NCBI GenBank assembly: GCA_947473045.1
Contig: CANJCO010000012.1
Location: forward strand, 1-64,000
Source: Myxococcales bacterium
Lineage (GTDB): Bacteria; Myxococcota_A; Polyangia; Polyangiales; Polyangiaceae
Length of the DNA stretch: 64,000 nt
Direction: 5' to 3'
Made by a program: the position numbers and the translations under genes. Below the pieces are notes generated by a model. That model was not told where the DNA came from and searched no databases. It was given only the letters and a program-made list of their open reading frames with translations. Position 1 is the first letter of the stretch. The number at the start of each line of letters is the position of its first letter. Shown here piece by piece: positions 35,140 through 47,799 of the stretch.

Positions 35140-35888
35140 ACGCGGGCTGCAGCCTGCTGAGGGTGTGCGCGGCAACGCTCGCGCTCGCGCTCGCGCTGGT
35201 GGTTCCCGCCGCGGCTTGCTCCATCGCGGGCGGCCAGGGATCGGTCACCGGCTCGCTCGACGTGCCGGACTGCTGGAGCGGCGCGTTCAACCTGAGCCCG
35301 GATTTTTTCGCCGCGGTTCCCTATCGCGATCAAATGCTGCTCCGGGTGCAGAGCGGAGGCGACTACCAAACCTTCTCCGACGGCGTGTCGATCCTCGTCG
35401 ACGACGTACCCAGGATTCGCGGGGGACTGCTCGGCCAGGCGCTGCCGGTGGCGCTCGCGCCCGGCGTGACCGCTCCGGGCGTGCCCGTCGAGGCGGTGCC
35501 GGACCCGGCGCTGGTGCACGTTGCACTTTATTTGCAGCGCTCCTGCCGCGTCGAGACGCCGGCCCTGTATGCGACGCGCGCCGTCACGTTGAACGCCGAC
35601 GGCTCGTGCGGAGGGCCCGCGTCGGCGCCCGCGAACTGCTCGGGGAGCGCCGGTTCGTTCCCGCCGGTGGCCGCCAGTACGATCACGTTTACGAACCTGT
35701 TCTCCGGCGATCCCGAAGAAGCCGAAGCCGACCGGCGCCTCACCGACGCGACCTTCGACGTCTACCTCGCCGATCCGCGGGAGGCCTGCCCCGGAGGCCT
35801 CGGGCCGCCGCCGCGCTGTCGCGGTCATCTGACGGGCTCGTTTCGCTTCTATTTTCAGCGTGGCAAGCCGGCGCAGCCGTTTCCGTGA
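35136..35888 (+). CDS. Secreted protein of unknown function
   Basis: 250 residues with a signal peptide (ATLALALALVVPAAA), then a cysteine directly after it, so it may be a lipoprotein or begin with a disulfide. The body is beta-rich, has about six cysteines and ends with FYFQRGKPAQPFP. No recognised domain. Its GTG overlaps the mnmA TGA. Co-transcription with a tRNA-modification gene is probably fortuitous packing. Confidence 0.65.
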   Translation: MNAGCSLLRVCAATLALALALVVPAAACSIAGGQGSVTGSLDVPDCWSGAFNLSPDFFAAVPYRDQMLLRVQSGGDYQTFSDGVSILVDDVPRIRGGLLGQALPVALAPGVTAPGVPVEAVPDPALVHVALYLQRSCRVETPALYATRAVTLNADGSCGGPASAPANCSGSAGSFPPVAASTITFTNLFSGDPEEAEADRRLTDATFDVYLADPREACPGGLGPPPRCRGHLTGSFRFYFQRGKPAQPFP

Positions 35889-35986
35889 CGTTCGCGAAGT
35901 TGGCGGCCGATCGCGACCGGGATTCGCGCGTGGGCGCCGGTCGCCGCCTTGCGCGGGCGCCGCGAGGTCGATACGATCAAGTCGCC

Positions 35987-36862
35987 GTGCCTACCTCTGC
36001 CACTGCTCGGAATCGTCTGCCTGCGCTGGTCGGCGCGGCCGCGTTTTCGCTCGCTCTGAGCGGGCTGGCCGAGGCTCGCCCGACGCTGCTGGTGACGGGA
36101 GGCGGCGCACTCGACAAGGCGCGCGCCGCGTGGGCTCAGGCTGACTTCGAAGTCGCTGAGGCGGCCTACGCCGAGGCGGTCGAGCGCGGCGCGCTGGGCC
36201 GTTCGGACCTCGTCGAGTGCTACGCCCACCTCGGTGCGTCCCGCTTTATCGTCGGAAACAAGGACGGCGCGTTGTCGGCGTTCCGGCTCGCCGCCGCGGT
36301 CGATCCGCAGTTTGAGGTGCCGCCCGAGTCCGGCAAGAAGGCCGCCCAGCTGGCCGACTCCGCCCGCAAGCAGGCGACGCCGATCAAGCTCGACGCCGGC
36401 GCGCCGTCGCACGTCGCATCCGGCGCGCCGTTTGCGGTGAACGTGCTCATCGATCCTGCGCAGGTCGCGTCGATGTCGCGCGTCGGGCTGCTCGTGCGCG
36501 ACCGCTCCGGGGGCGTCATTTACCGCTTCGAGCAGCCGCCGCACGCGCTCGTGAACTTTCGCGTACCGGGCCCCATGGTCAAGCCTGGGGTCGACCTCGC
36601 GGTTCGCGTCGACGCGCTCGACGTTCACGACAACCAGCTCGCCGTGGCCGAAGTGCAAGTTGAAGTGAGCGGTTCTCCCATGACGGGGGGCGTGTCCGAG
36701 CGCCAGTCTGCCGCTGCGTCCGCGAGCGGCAGCTTCTGGACCACCCCATGGCCGTACGTGATCGGCGGGGCGCTCCTCGCAGCGGGCGGCGTCGGCGCCT
36801 ATTTCGTGCTTCGATCTCCCAGCGACGTGAGCCTCGGGGCCGCGCGCGTGCAGCCCAACTAG
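35987..36862 (+). CDS. Membrane-anchored TPR protein
   Basis: 291 residues. It starts from a GTG with a signal-like helix (PALVGAAAFSLALSGLAEA). Two tetratricopeptide-like repeats follow (AWAQADFEVAEAAYAEAVE and LGASRFIVGNKDGALSAFR), then a beta-sandwich-like region and a C-terminal membrane helix (YVIGGALLAAGGVGAYFVL). TPR plus membrane anchor next to a Ser/Thr kinase gene (8-nt gap) suggests a signalling or envelope scaffold; this layout is common in myxobacterial genomes. Confidence 0.7.
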   Translation: MPTSATARNRLPALVGAAAFSLALSGLAEARPTLLVTGGGALDKARAAWAQADFEVAEAAYAEAVERGALGRSDLVECYAHLGASRFIVGNKDGALSAFRLAAAVDPQFEVPPESGKKAAQLADSARKQATPIKLDAGAPSHVASGAPFAVNVLIDPAQVASMSRVGLLVRDRSGGVIYRFEQPPHALVNFRVPGPMVKPGVDLAVRVDALDVHDNQLAVAEVQVEVSGSPMTGGVSERQSAAASASGSFWTTPWPYVIGGALLAAGGVGAYFVLRSPSDVSLGAARVQPN

Positions 36863-36870
36863 GAGCATCG

Positions 36871-39324
36871 GTGGCACAAGTCCCCAGGCAAAATGTGAGC
36901 GATGCGATGAACAACCCGCCGGGCGGCCAGAGCGCGTCGCACGCCGGAACCTATTTTCTGGGCCGATACAGGGTGGTCGACGAGATCGGCGTCGGCGGCA
37001 TGGCCAGCGTGCATCTCGCCCGCATGGACGGACCCGGCGGATTTCAAAAGTGGGTCGCCATCAAGCGCATCCACCCGCACCTCGTCGAGGACGAGAGCTT
37101 CATCCAGATGTTTCTCGATGAGGCGCGCGTAGCGGCCCGCATCTCCCATCCAAACGTCGCCACGGTCTTCGAGCTCGGAAAGCACGAGGAAACGTACTGG
37201 ATCGCGATGGAGTACCTCCACGGCGAGCCGCTTCGCGAGCTGATGCGCCGCACCGAGGAGCTCGGCACCACGGTGCCGCCGGAGATCGCTTGTCGCGTGA
37301 TCGCAGACGCCGCCGAGGGTTTGCACGCAGCGCACGAGCTGCTCGGAAAAAACGGCGAGAAGCTCAACCTCGTGCACCGGGACGTCACCCCGCACAACCT
37401 GTTCGTCTCTTACGACGGCAGCACGAAGGTGGTCGACTTCGGCATCGCGAAGTTCGCGTCGCGCATGTCGTCGACGCGCGCGGGCACGCTGAAGGGCAAG
37501 CTCGCCTACATGTCGCCCGAGCAGGTTGCCGGAGAGCCCATCGACCGTCGCACCGACGTTTTCGCGCTCGGCGTGGTGCTCTGGGAGCTGACGACCGGCC
37601 AGCGTCTTTTTCGCATGGAGAGCGACCTCGACACGCTCGCCAAAGTCCAGGAGTGCAACGTCCCGCGTCCCAGCACGATCGTTCGGGGCTACCCGGTAGA
37701 CCTCGAGAAAATCGTGATGAAGGCGCTCTGCAAAAACCGGAACGAGCGCATCAAAACAGCGCGCGAGTTTTCGCGGTCGCTGCAGGCGCTGCTCATGCAG
37801 CGCGGCTTGTTCGTGGCGAGCGACGAAGTTGCAGGATACACGCGATCGATCTTCAAAGATCGCATCGAAAAGCGCGATGCGCACTTGCGCTGGGCCGCGG
37901 AAGTCACCCAGACGATCAGCCTTGGCGCTTCCGACCGCGCATCGGTGCTCGATCCGGACGACATGTCGATGCGCTCCGACCCTGCCTCTGGCGTGGTTGG
38001 AAACGACAGCATCGAGACGTTCATCGCGCCGATTAAGCGCGACGGCGACGCGCGCGTATCGAGCCGCTCGATCGACGACGAAGACCACGAGCGGGAAGAC
38101 GGCCCTACGATCATGTCGGCTGCGCCCGAGCTCAGCGACGACGACGGCGACGACAACGACTCCACGGTCGTGAACGTTAATGTCGCGCGCGAAGAGCGCG
38201 TCGGCGGCCCTGCGCCAGCCGCCGGGCGTCCCGCGGCCTTGAACCGTACGGTGCCGATGAACGTCGATCAGGCCACATCGGTCGCGCTGCCGCCGAGGGC
38301 CGCTCCCGCGCGCGCGCCGCTCGCCGGTCCCGCCCCGTTGCCTGCGGTGGTGGTCGATGCGCCGCAACCCAACTCGGCCTCGGCCTCGGCCTCGGCGCGC
38401 GCGCGCTTGCCGACGATGCCTCCGTCGGGCCGCGCTTCGCCGCTGCAGGGGCTGTTTCCGATGATGCCGCCATCCGCGGAGGCGCAGGGCAGCGCTCCCG
38501 TGCCGACCGGCGGCTACTTTCAGCCAGCGCCGCCGGCGGGCCAGGCGCCGTTAGCGGCCTCGGCAGCGGCCAGCACCATGCAGCTTCCCGCGGCTCGCTC
38601 CGGGGTGCCCATCTGGGCCGTTGCGGTGCTGTCGGGCGTCTCGGCGCTCGTCCTGCTGATCGCGATCTATTTCTTCGTCGCGTCTCCGAAGCAGGCTCCC
38701 CCGGCCGGGTCGTCGTCGCCGGTGGTTCTGTCGACGAACGGGCCGTTCGGAGCTGCTCGTGCGCGTTTCGGCGAGGCTGCGACCCCTTCGGCTTCGGCGC
38801 CGGCCGCGAGCGGAGCGCCGGCTTTGGCGGCTTCAGCCCCTGCCGCGGTTGCCCTTGGGAGCGCGAGCGCGACCGCGGCCGCGCCCGTCGCAGGCGCTGC
38901 GACTGCGGCCCCGACCCCGGCTCCAACCCCGGCTCCAACCGCGACTCCGACTCCGACTCCGACCGCTTCGCCCACGAAGCCGCCTCCTGTGGCTGCGACC
39001 GCGAATACGGGGCATGCAGTCGCCACCGCTACGGCCGCGCCTCCCGCCACGGCGACGGCGCCCAAGCCGTTCGCGCTGCCGCTGCCGGCGTCGCCTTACG
39101 GCAGCGACGACGCGACCGGGCAGCTCACGGTGGTGTGCAGTCCGAAGTGCGACGCGGTGTTTGACGGCCTTACGCCGTTGTCGCTGCCGGTCGTCAAGCA
39201 GCGCCTGACGGTAGGAAGTCACCGCATCAAGGCCGTGTGGACCAACCCTTCAGCCTCCCAGACGATCAGCGTGATGATCATTGCGGGCAAGGTCGACGTC
39301 GAGCGCGCGACCCGACCGCAATGA
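36871..39324 (+). CDS. Transmembrane Ser/Thr protein kinase with PEGA-like C-terminus
   Basis: 817 residues. Hanks-type kinase domain at about 30-290: glycine loop GVGGMASVHL, lysine in VAIKRIH near 62, catalytic HRDVTPHN near 170, DFGIAKF near 190, and YMSPEQ. A long Ala/Pro/Ser linker follows, then a membrane helix near 580-603, an APTPAPTP repeat and a beta-rich PEGA-like domain (QLTVVCSPKCDAVFDG) facing the periplasm. GTG start with GGAG upstream; an ATG 12 codons on is possible. Overlaps the lipoprotein gene (ATGA). Confidence 0.9.
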   Translation: MAQVPRQNVSDAMNNPPGGQSASHAGTYFLGRYRVVDEIGVGGMASVHLARMDGPGGFQKWVAIKRIHPHLVEDESFIQMFLDEARVAARISHPNVATVFELGKHEETYWIAMEYLHGEPLRELMRRTEELGTTVPPEIACRVIADAAEGLHAAHELLGKNGEKLNLVHRDVTPHNLFVSYDGSTKVVDFGIAKFASRMSSTRAGTLKGKLAYMSPEQVAGEPIDRRTDVFALGVVLWELTTGQRLFRMESDLDTLAKVQECNVPRPSTIVRGYPVDLEKIVMKALCKNRNERIKTAREFSRSLQALLMQRGLFVASDEVAGYTRSIFKDRIEKRDAHLRWAAEVTQTISLGASDRASVLDPDDMSMRSDPASGVVGNDSIETFIAPIKRDGDARVSSRSIDDEDHEREDGPTIMSAAPELSDDDGDDNDSTVVNVNVAREERVGGPAPAAGRPAALNRTVPMNVDQATSVALPPRAAPARAPLAGPAPLPAVVVDAPQPNSASASASARARLPTMPPSGRASPLQGLFPMMPPSAEAQGSAPVPTGGYFQPAPPAGQAPLAASAAASTMQLPAARSGVPIWAVAVLSGVSALVLLIAIYFFVASPKQAPPAGSSSPVVLSTNGPFGAARARFGEAATPSASAPAASGAPALAASAPAAVALGSASATAAAPVAGAATAAPTPAPTPAPTATPTPTPTASPTKPPPVAATANTGHAVATATAAPPATATAPKPFALPLPASPYGSDDATGQLTVVCSPKCDAVFDGLTPLSLPVVKQRLTVGSHRIKAVWTNPSASQTISVMIIAGKVDVERATRPQ
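38893..38990 (+). repeat. Low-complexity Pro/Thr codon repeat
   Basis: Tandem hexanucleotide-like CCG-ACT and CCA-ACC units encode APTPAPTPAPTATPTPTPT in the kinase linker. It is a simple repeat prone to length variation, not a mobile element. Confidence 0.7.
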
Positions 39325-40943
39325 GGCTCGTTTTGGCGGCCGCGGCGAGCCATTTGCTCCTCGGCGCCTGCGCGACGCCCAACGTCAGCTTCGAAGTCGA
39401 CGTGCCGCGCGCGCTCGTCGCCGATGCCGCGTGGATCGAGGTCGGCGCGTTCGCCGGTGGATGCCCCGCCGCGATCGAGCTCGCGGGTGGTCTCCCCAAC
39501 TCGGGCTATGCCGCCCGCGTCGCGTTCGCTCCCGATGCGCCTCGAGCGATGGGCAGGCTGTCGTCAGGTACCTACGGCTTCGCGGCCGTCGTGCGGGCCT
39601 CCGACTGTCATGTGCTCGCAGCCGGCTGTGCGGCCGTCGACGTTACGCGGGCCCGCGACGTGCACGTCGTCACCCGGGCGGCGAGCTCTGCCGCATCGAC
39701 AGCGTGCGGTGCGGGCTCGGTGTGCAGCGCCGCACGGTGCGTTCCGCCAGCGGGCGCGGATGATCCGTCCTTCGGCGCGGATTGCTCGATGCAGCTGGTC
39801 GGCGCCGGTCCCCTTCCGTCGCGCTCCACGTTCGACGCCACGCAGGTAAGCCAGCCGTCGGTCGTCGCGCTCGGGGACGGGTTTCTTGTATCTTACACGG
39901 AATTTGTTGCGTCAGACGGGAGCGCTCAGCTGACGCTCGTGCCTCTGGGCAGCGAAGGCGGCGCCGCAGGCGAGCCGGCGACGGTCGCGCTCGAAGGCTA
40001 CTGCGCCGGCACGTTTGGCGGCGACGCCACGGCGCTCGCGGTGCGTTCGTCCGGCGCGGGTCTGCTCGTGAGCGCGCGGCCGCCGTGTCCGTCGAAGAGC
40101 GGCTACGAGCTGTTTGCGATCGGGGCCGACGGCTCTGTCGGATCGCACGCAGTCTCGGTTTCTTCGCAGGCCCCAGGGCCGCGCATCTTGCTGTCGGGCC
40201 GCGCGCTCGCGCTGGGCTCCGCGCCGGGGTCGTTCGTGCTCGCCTCGCGCGTCGACGGCGTGTCGGCGGTCGCGACCAGCGACGGAAAGACGCTCGGCGT
40301 TCCCCGGCTCTTCGGCGATCCGGCAGACTCCGCGGCGAGGGTCGCGCGAGGCTCCGGCGTGCAGATCGTCGCCGCCGAAGGACCGGCGAAGAACGGCGTC
40401 GACGCAGGCGCGCCGGCGAGCCGGGTGGCCCGCGTGCACCTGCTCGCCGCGGGCGCGAGCCCCAGTTCTTTTTCGACCAGCCCCGATGATCAGGTCGCGA
40501 TGAGCCTGTCGACGGTTGCGGCCACGGGCGCGCGCGCGATGCTCGTGACCGACGGCGCGTTTGCGGGAAGCGACCTCAACATCCGCAGCTACGATCTCGC
40601 CCAGCCCGCCGGGCGGGTCGACGCCATGATCGGGGTGCCGGGCGGAACGGGACCGCTCCTCGCGCTCGACGCGGTCGCGCTCGGCGACAGGCTCTTCATC
40701 GTCGCAGCGCGGTCGCGCGCGGTGACCGCGATCGCCGTGGGTGGCGCGCTTTCAACGCTCGACGCGTTTCGCGCTCGAGCGGTGCCCCTGGCCGACGATC
40801 TCCGCGTGCCGGGCACGTACATCGACGGCGCGGTGTCGATCGCGGCCACTTCGGCCCGCGTCGCGGTCGTTTGGTCGAGTCGCAAGGATCCAATGACCCA
40901 AAACGACGTCATAGGCGGCTACGCTGTGTTCGCATGCCGATGA
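39321..40943 (+). CDS. Large predicted lipoprotein, probable beta-propeller
   Basis: 540 residues. The lipoprotein signal ends LLLGAC. A small beta domain with four cysteines (ACGAGSVCSAARC) comes first, a pattern common in myxobacterial surface proteins. The remainder shows repeated strands with V-A/T-V-x-G patterns typical of WD/beta-propeller-like folds. Begins inside the kinase stop codon, so it is probably a partner or co-regulated product of that kinase. A TTGTA-TCT-TACAC palindrome lies at 39886-39898. Confidence 0.65.
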   Translation: MRLVLAAAASHLLLGACATPNVSFEVDVPRALVADAAWIEVGAFAGGCPAAIELAGGLPNSGYAARVAFAPDAPRAMGRLSSGTYGFAAVVRASDCHVLAAGCAAVDVTRARDVHVVTRAASSAASTACGAGSVCSAARCVPPAGADDPSFGADCSMQLVGAGPLPSRSTFDATQVSQPSVVALGDGFLVSYTEFVASDGSAQLTLVPLGSEGGAAGEPATVALEGYCAGTFGGDATALAVRSSGAGLLVSARPPCPSKSGYELFAIGADGSVGSHAVSVSSQAPGPRILLSGRALALGSAPGSFVLASRVDGVSAVATSDGKTLGVPRLFGDPADSAARVARGSGVQIVAAEGPAKNGVDAGAPASRVARVHLLAAGASPSSFSTSPDDQVAMSLSTVAATGARAMLVTDGAFAGSDLNIRSYDLAQPAGRVDAMIGVPGGTGPLLALDAVALGDRLFIVAARSRAVTAIAVGGALSTLDAFRARAVPLADDLRVPGTYIDGAVSIAATSARVAVVWSSRKDPMTQNDVIGGYAVFACR

Positions 40944-42214
40944 AAGCGCCAAAAGAACACCGACTGACTGCCCTCGTTGGCGAAATCGCCCCGACCGGGG
41001 AGGGGGTGGTGCTGGTCGAGCACCGCGGCGAGCGTCGCGCCGTCTTCGTGAGGGGAGCGGCCTTTGGTGACGAGCTCAAGCTCGCGGTCGACTTCGAGCG
41101 ACGGCCTGCGCGCGGCCGCATCCTCGCCGTCGCCCAGCCGAGCCCGTCGCGCGTCCCGGCCGAGTGCCCCGACGCGAGCCGCTGCGGCGGATGCGATTAT
41201 ATGCAGATTGCACGCGATTCCCAAATCGAGCTGCACGCGGCCCACGCTCGCGCCGCGCTCCCCGCCGCCTTTGGTGACCAGCCGGTCAGTATCACCCGCG
41301 CCGCGGTGGCGCTGCGTTACCGCACGCGCGCGCGGCTGCATGTCCGGGTCAGCGGCGGCCGCGCGGTCGTAGGGTTCTTCGCGCCCGAGACGCACCATCC
41401 GGTCGAGACCGGGACTTGTGTCGTGCTGGCGGTGCCGCTCGATCACGCCCGCGCCGCCGTTGGCGCGCTCCTCGAGGGGGCGGTCGGGCAGGGCGAGGCG
41501 AGGCTCGCGCTCGGCGTCGATCGCAAGCCTGTGCTCGACCTCACGTGGGACCACGATCTGCCCGGCTCCGTCTTTTCGCGGGCCGAGCAGGGCGTCGCCA
41601 ATGGCACGTGGGCGGGGCTTCGCTTCATCACGAAGGGATCGTCGCGCCCCGCAGTCGTGGGCGACCCGACTCCCTGGATCGCGGGCGCCGACGGCGAGCC
41701 GCTTGAGCTTGCGCCGGGGGGCTTCGCTCAGGCGAGCGAAGAGATGAACGTCGTGCTCGCGCGCTACGTCGCCGAGCAGGTGCCGGCGGGTCTGCGCGTA
41801 GTCGAGCTCTACGCGGGGGCCGGCAATTTCAGCGTGCTGCTCGCGCGCGCCGCCAGCAAGCTCATCGCGGTGGAGTCCGACGCGCCCTCGTGCGAGGCCG
41901 CCCAGCGCAACCTCGAGCGCCGGGGTCTTCGCGCGACAGTGGTGGCGCAAGACGCGTCGGAGTACGCGGCCTTCGCCGCGGACGTGGTCGTCCTCGATCC
42001 GCCCCGCACGGGAGCCGCGAAGATGGCCGCGGCCCTCGCGAAGACGAACATCAAGCGCATCGTCTACGTCTCGTGCGATACGCGCACCCTCGCCCGCGAC
42101 CTCGCGACGCTCTCGGCGGGCTACGACATCGCCCGCGTGGCCGGCTTCGAGATGTTCCCCCACACCAGCCACGTCGAGACGGTGGTCACGCTCGTCAAGC
42201 GTCGCCCATCGTGA
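40934..42214 (+). CDS. 23S rRNA uracil-5-methyltransferase family (RlmD-like)
   Basis: 426 residues. N-terminal TRAM-like OB fold (residues 10-60), then a 4Fe-4S cluster motif ECPDASRCGGCDYM with a fourth cysteine in TGTCVV. The SAM-binding motif is VVELYAGAGNFSV, and the catalytic region is VLDPPRTG and YVSCDTRTLARDL. RlmD methylates U1939 of 23S rRNA; the specific uridine is not determinable. Overlaps the lipoprotein gene by 10 bp and the next small gene by 4. A TGACC-N4-GGTCA palindrome lies at 41275-41288. Confidence 0.88.
   Translation: MPMKAPKEHRLTALVGEIAPTGEGVVLVEHRGERRAVFVRGAAFGDELKLAVDFERRPARGRILAVAQPSPSRVPAECPDASRCGGCDYMQIARDSQIELHAAHARAALPAAFGDQPVSITRAAVALRYRTRARLHVRVSGGRAVVGFFAPETHHPVETGTCVVLAVPLDHARAAVGALLEGAVGQGEARLALGVDRKPVLDLTWDHDLPGSVFSRAEQGVANGTWAGLRFITKGSSRPAVVGDPTPWIAGADGEPLELAPGGFAQASEEMNVVLARYVAEQVPAGLRVVELYAGAGNFSVLLARAASKLIAVESDAPSCEAAQRNLERRGLRATVVAQDASEYAAFAADVVVLDPPRTGAAKMAAALAKTNIKRIVYVSCDTRTLARDLATLSAGYDIARVAGFEMFPHTSHVETVVTLVKRRPS
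41275..41288. repeat. TGACC-N4-GGTCA palindrome, intragenic
   Basis: Exact copy with core AGCC, encoding GDQPVS in the RlmD-like protein, same phase as the other intragenic copies. Confidence 0.6.
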
Positions 42215-42402
42215 AGACGCCGATCGACGCCCGCCTGCGAGACGAGGCGTCGCGCTTTCAGCTGCGCTACCGGTGCGACGACTGCGTGCACTTCGACGCC
42301 GCGCGCGAGCAGTGCACGCACGGGTATCCGACCGCACCGCACCGCGTCGGCCTCGACGGCGAAGTGCTTGTATTTTGCAAAGAGTTTGACGTCGGCCCAT
42401 GA
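42211..42402 (+). CDS. CxxC zinc-binding miniprotein
   Basis: 63 residues starting from GTG (MKTPIDARLRDEASRF). Four cysteines lie in the order C-x2-C (YRCDDCVHF), then EQCTHG and VFCKEF, suggesting a zinc ribbon or a small iron-sulfur site. Its GTG overlaps the RlmD-like stop and its own stop overlaps the tilS ATG, so translation is coupled on both sides. The position between two RNA-modification genes hints at an RNA- or ribosome-related role. Confidence 0.7.
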   Translation: MKTPIDARLRDEASRFQLRYRCDDCVHFDAAREQCTHGYPTAPHRVGLDGEVLVFCKEFDVGP

Positions 42403-43262
42403 GGTCGCACCCGCCGGCGCTCACGACCCTCGCGCGTCAAGTGCTGGCCCGTGAGGTCGGCCTCGCAAAAGGTGCGCGCGTGCTGGTGGCCGTGAGCGGC
42501 GGTCCCGATTCGATGGCGCTCCTCGACGTGATGGCGCGCTTGCGAAAGCCGCTCGGCGTGCAGGTTTGCGCGCACGGCGTCGATCACGGTCTGCGCGAGG
42601 AGGCCGGCGCCGAGCTCGCCCTCGCCGAGGCTCACGCGCGATCGCTGGGCGTGCCGTTCGCGTTCACGCGGGTGACGCTCGAGTCAGGCGGCAATCTTCA
42701 GGCGCGCGCGCGCACGGCCCGGTACGCCGCGCTGCGAGCCGCAGCGCTCGCGGCGCAGTGCGCGCAGATCGCGACAGGTCACCACGCAGACGACCGCGCC
42801 GAGACGGTGCTGATGCGGCTGCTTCGCGGCTCGGGTCCGTCGGGGCTCGCCGTGCTGCCGCCGGCGGCGGGCGACCTCATCCGCCCGTTCATCCGCGCGC
42901 GCAAGGCCGTGGTGATGGCGCACCTGTCCCGCCACGGCATCGCGTTCGCCAGCGATCCGTCGAACGCCAGCGCGCGGTTTTTGCGCGTGCGGGTGCGCTC
43001 CGAGCTCATGCCGCTGCTCGAGTCGCTCGGACCCGGCGTGATCGAGCACCTTTGCGCCCTCGCCGATCAGCTCTCAAACGCGCCAAAACCTGCGCTCTCT
43101 CTGCCCCGCGCCACGCAGTCCGCGCTCGCGCTGCTCGCCGAGCGTCGCACCGGAGAGGTGCTGCTGCCGGGCGGGCTGGTGGTGCGCGCCGAGGCGAAAA
43201 AGCGCTCGGGCCCGCGCGCCGCGTCCGCGCTGCCGGCGGCGCCCAATTGCGAAGAAGTGTGA
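42399..43262 (+). CDS. tilS: tRNA(Ile)-lysidine synthase (short form)
   Basis: 287 residues. PP-loop motif VAVSGGPDSMALLD, then GVDHGLREEAGAE and the conserved TGHHADDRAETVLMRLLRG, which define TilS. It adds lysine to C34 of the tRNA that reads AUA codons. The protein is shorter than E. coli TilS, with a truncated C-terminal domain as in several other bacteria. ATGA overlap with the CxxC gene; ftsH follows 122 bp later, as in many genomes. Confidence 0.93.
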   Translation: MRSHPPALTTLARQVLAREVGLAKGARVLVAVSGGPDSMALLDVMARLRKPLGVQVCAHGVDHGLREEAGAELALAEAHARSLGVPFAFTRVTLESGGNLQARARTARYAALRAAALAAQCAQIATGHHADDRAETVLMRLLRGSGPSGLAVLPPAAGDLIRPFIRARKAVVMAHLSRHGIAFASDPSNASARFLRVRVRSELMPLLESLGPGVIEHLCALADQLSNAPKPALSLPRATQSALALLAERRTGEVLLPGGLVVRAEAKKRSGPRAASALPAAPNCEEV

Positions 43263-43383
43263 AAATACGGGGCCCCCGCCGGGTGGAAGCCTCGTCTTTT
43301 CGATGGTAAGTGCTTAAACCAAAGCTACGCTCAGATTTTGGCGTTACGCCGCCCGCTCCCGCTCGTTTTCTCCGAGGTCATTC

Positions 43384-45318
<1,935 letters not shown>

Positions 45319-45344
45319 GCGCCCTTTACCGCCCGCTGTGAAAG

Positions 45345-45384
45345 CGGCGCTTCGGCTGACCCCGGAGCGCCGTTTTTCTTTTTG
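45345..45384 (+). terminator. Intrinsic terminator of the ftsH unit
   Basis: The stem CGGCGCT..CGG with CCG..AGCGCCG is followed by TTTTTCTTTTT. It ends 27 bases before the tandem array. Confidence 0.9.
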
Positions 45385-45410
45385 TGCGCCCACGGCGGGA
45401 GCGGCAGACT

Positions 45411-45558
45411 GTTCACACGCCTGAACGTGGGTGTTCACACGCCTGAACGCGGGTGTTCACACGCCTGAACGTGGGTGTTCACACGCCTGAACGTGGGTGT
45501 TCACACGCCTGAACGCGGGTGTTCACACGCCTGAACGCGGGTGTTCACACGCCTGAAC
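45411..45558. repeat. Seven-copy 22-bp tandem palindromic repeat
   Basis: The 16-bp core GTTCACACGCCTGAAC occurs at 45411, 45433, 45455, 45477, 45499, 45521 and 45543, separated by 6-bp spacers GYGGGT; the core is identical in all seven. It is an inverted repeat (GTTCA-N6-TGAAC). It sits between the two opposing terminators of ftsH and the ompA-like gene, in the only 370-bp gap of the window without a gene. I see no start codon or promoter in the gap. A protein-binding array (iteron-like) or recombination/partition site is possible. Confidence 0.9.
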
Positions 45559-45590
45559 GTGTCGCGAGCGGTGCGCGGCCGGACCGCCCC

Positions 45591-45627
45591 CAAAGAAAAA
45601 GCCCCCCGCCTGCGAAGGCGGAGGGCT
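45591..45627 (-). terminator. Intrinsic terminator of the OmpA/TSP3 gene
   Basis: A 12-bp stem (45600-45611 with 45616-45627, one G-T pair) is followed on the minus strand by TTTTTCTTTG, 64 bases past the gene's stop codon. Confidence 0.9.
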
Positions 45628-45690
45628 CGTTCGGTCACGCGAGGAGCTCGCCGTGGGCCTCCCGCGCTTGCGGGCAGGAGGCCTGCGGCT

Positions 45691-47640
<1,950 letters not shown>

Positions 47641-47799
47641 TAGGGACGGTTCCTCGGGTTGGTGGACTGCGGCGCCCTGCGTGCGCCGCGGCCGGCGGTC
47701 GCAGTTCACAGGCGTCATGGGGCGGCGAGCCCCGAAAAGGCCTCAGAAGCTATCACGGGGGGTCACGGCTGACGACAATCTGCTAACGTTTCGTGGCCC

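Noticed and set aside
35523-35539. TTGCA-N7-TGCAG in the secreted protein gene, and a similar N7 pair near 63505
   Set aside because: The spacer is 7 nt; the two may be related to each other but do not fit the N3 family.
38893-38990. Possible mobile or regulatory repeat in the kinase gene
   Set aside because: It is a codon-level Pro/Thr simple repeat in a linker.
45411-45558. CRISPR array
   Set aside because: The unit period is 22 bp with only a 6-bp variable spacer, near identical; CRISPR spacers are about 30 bp and unique, and no cas gene is present.
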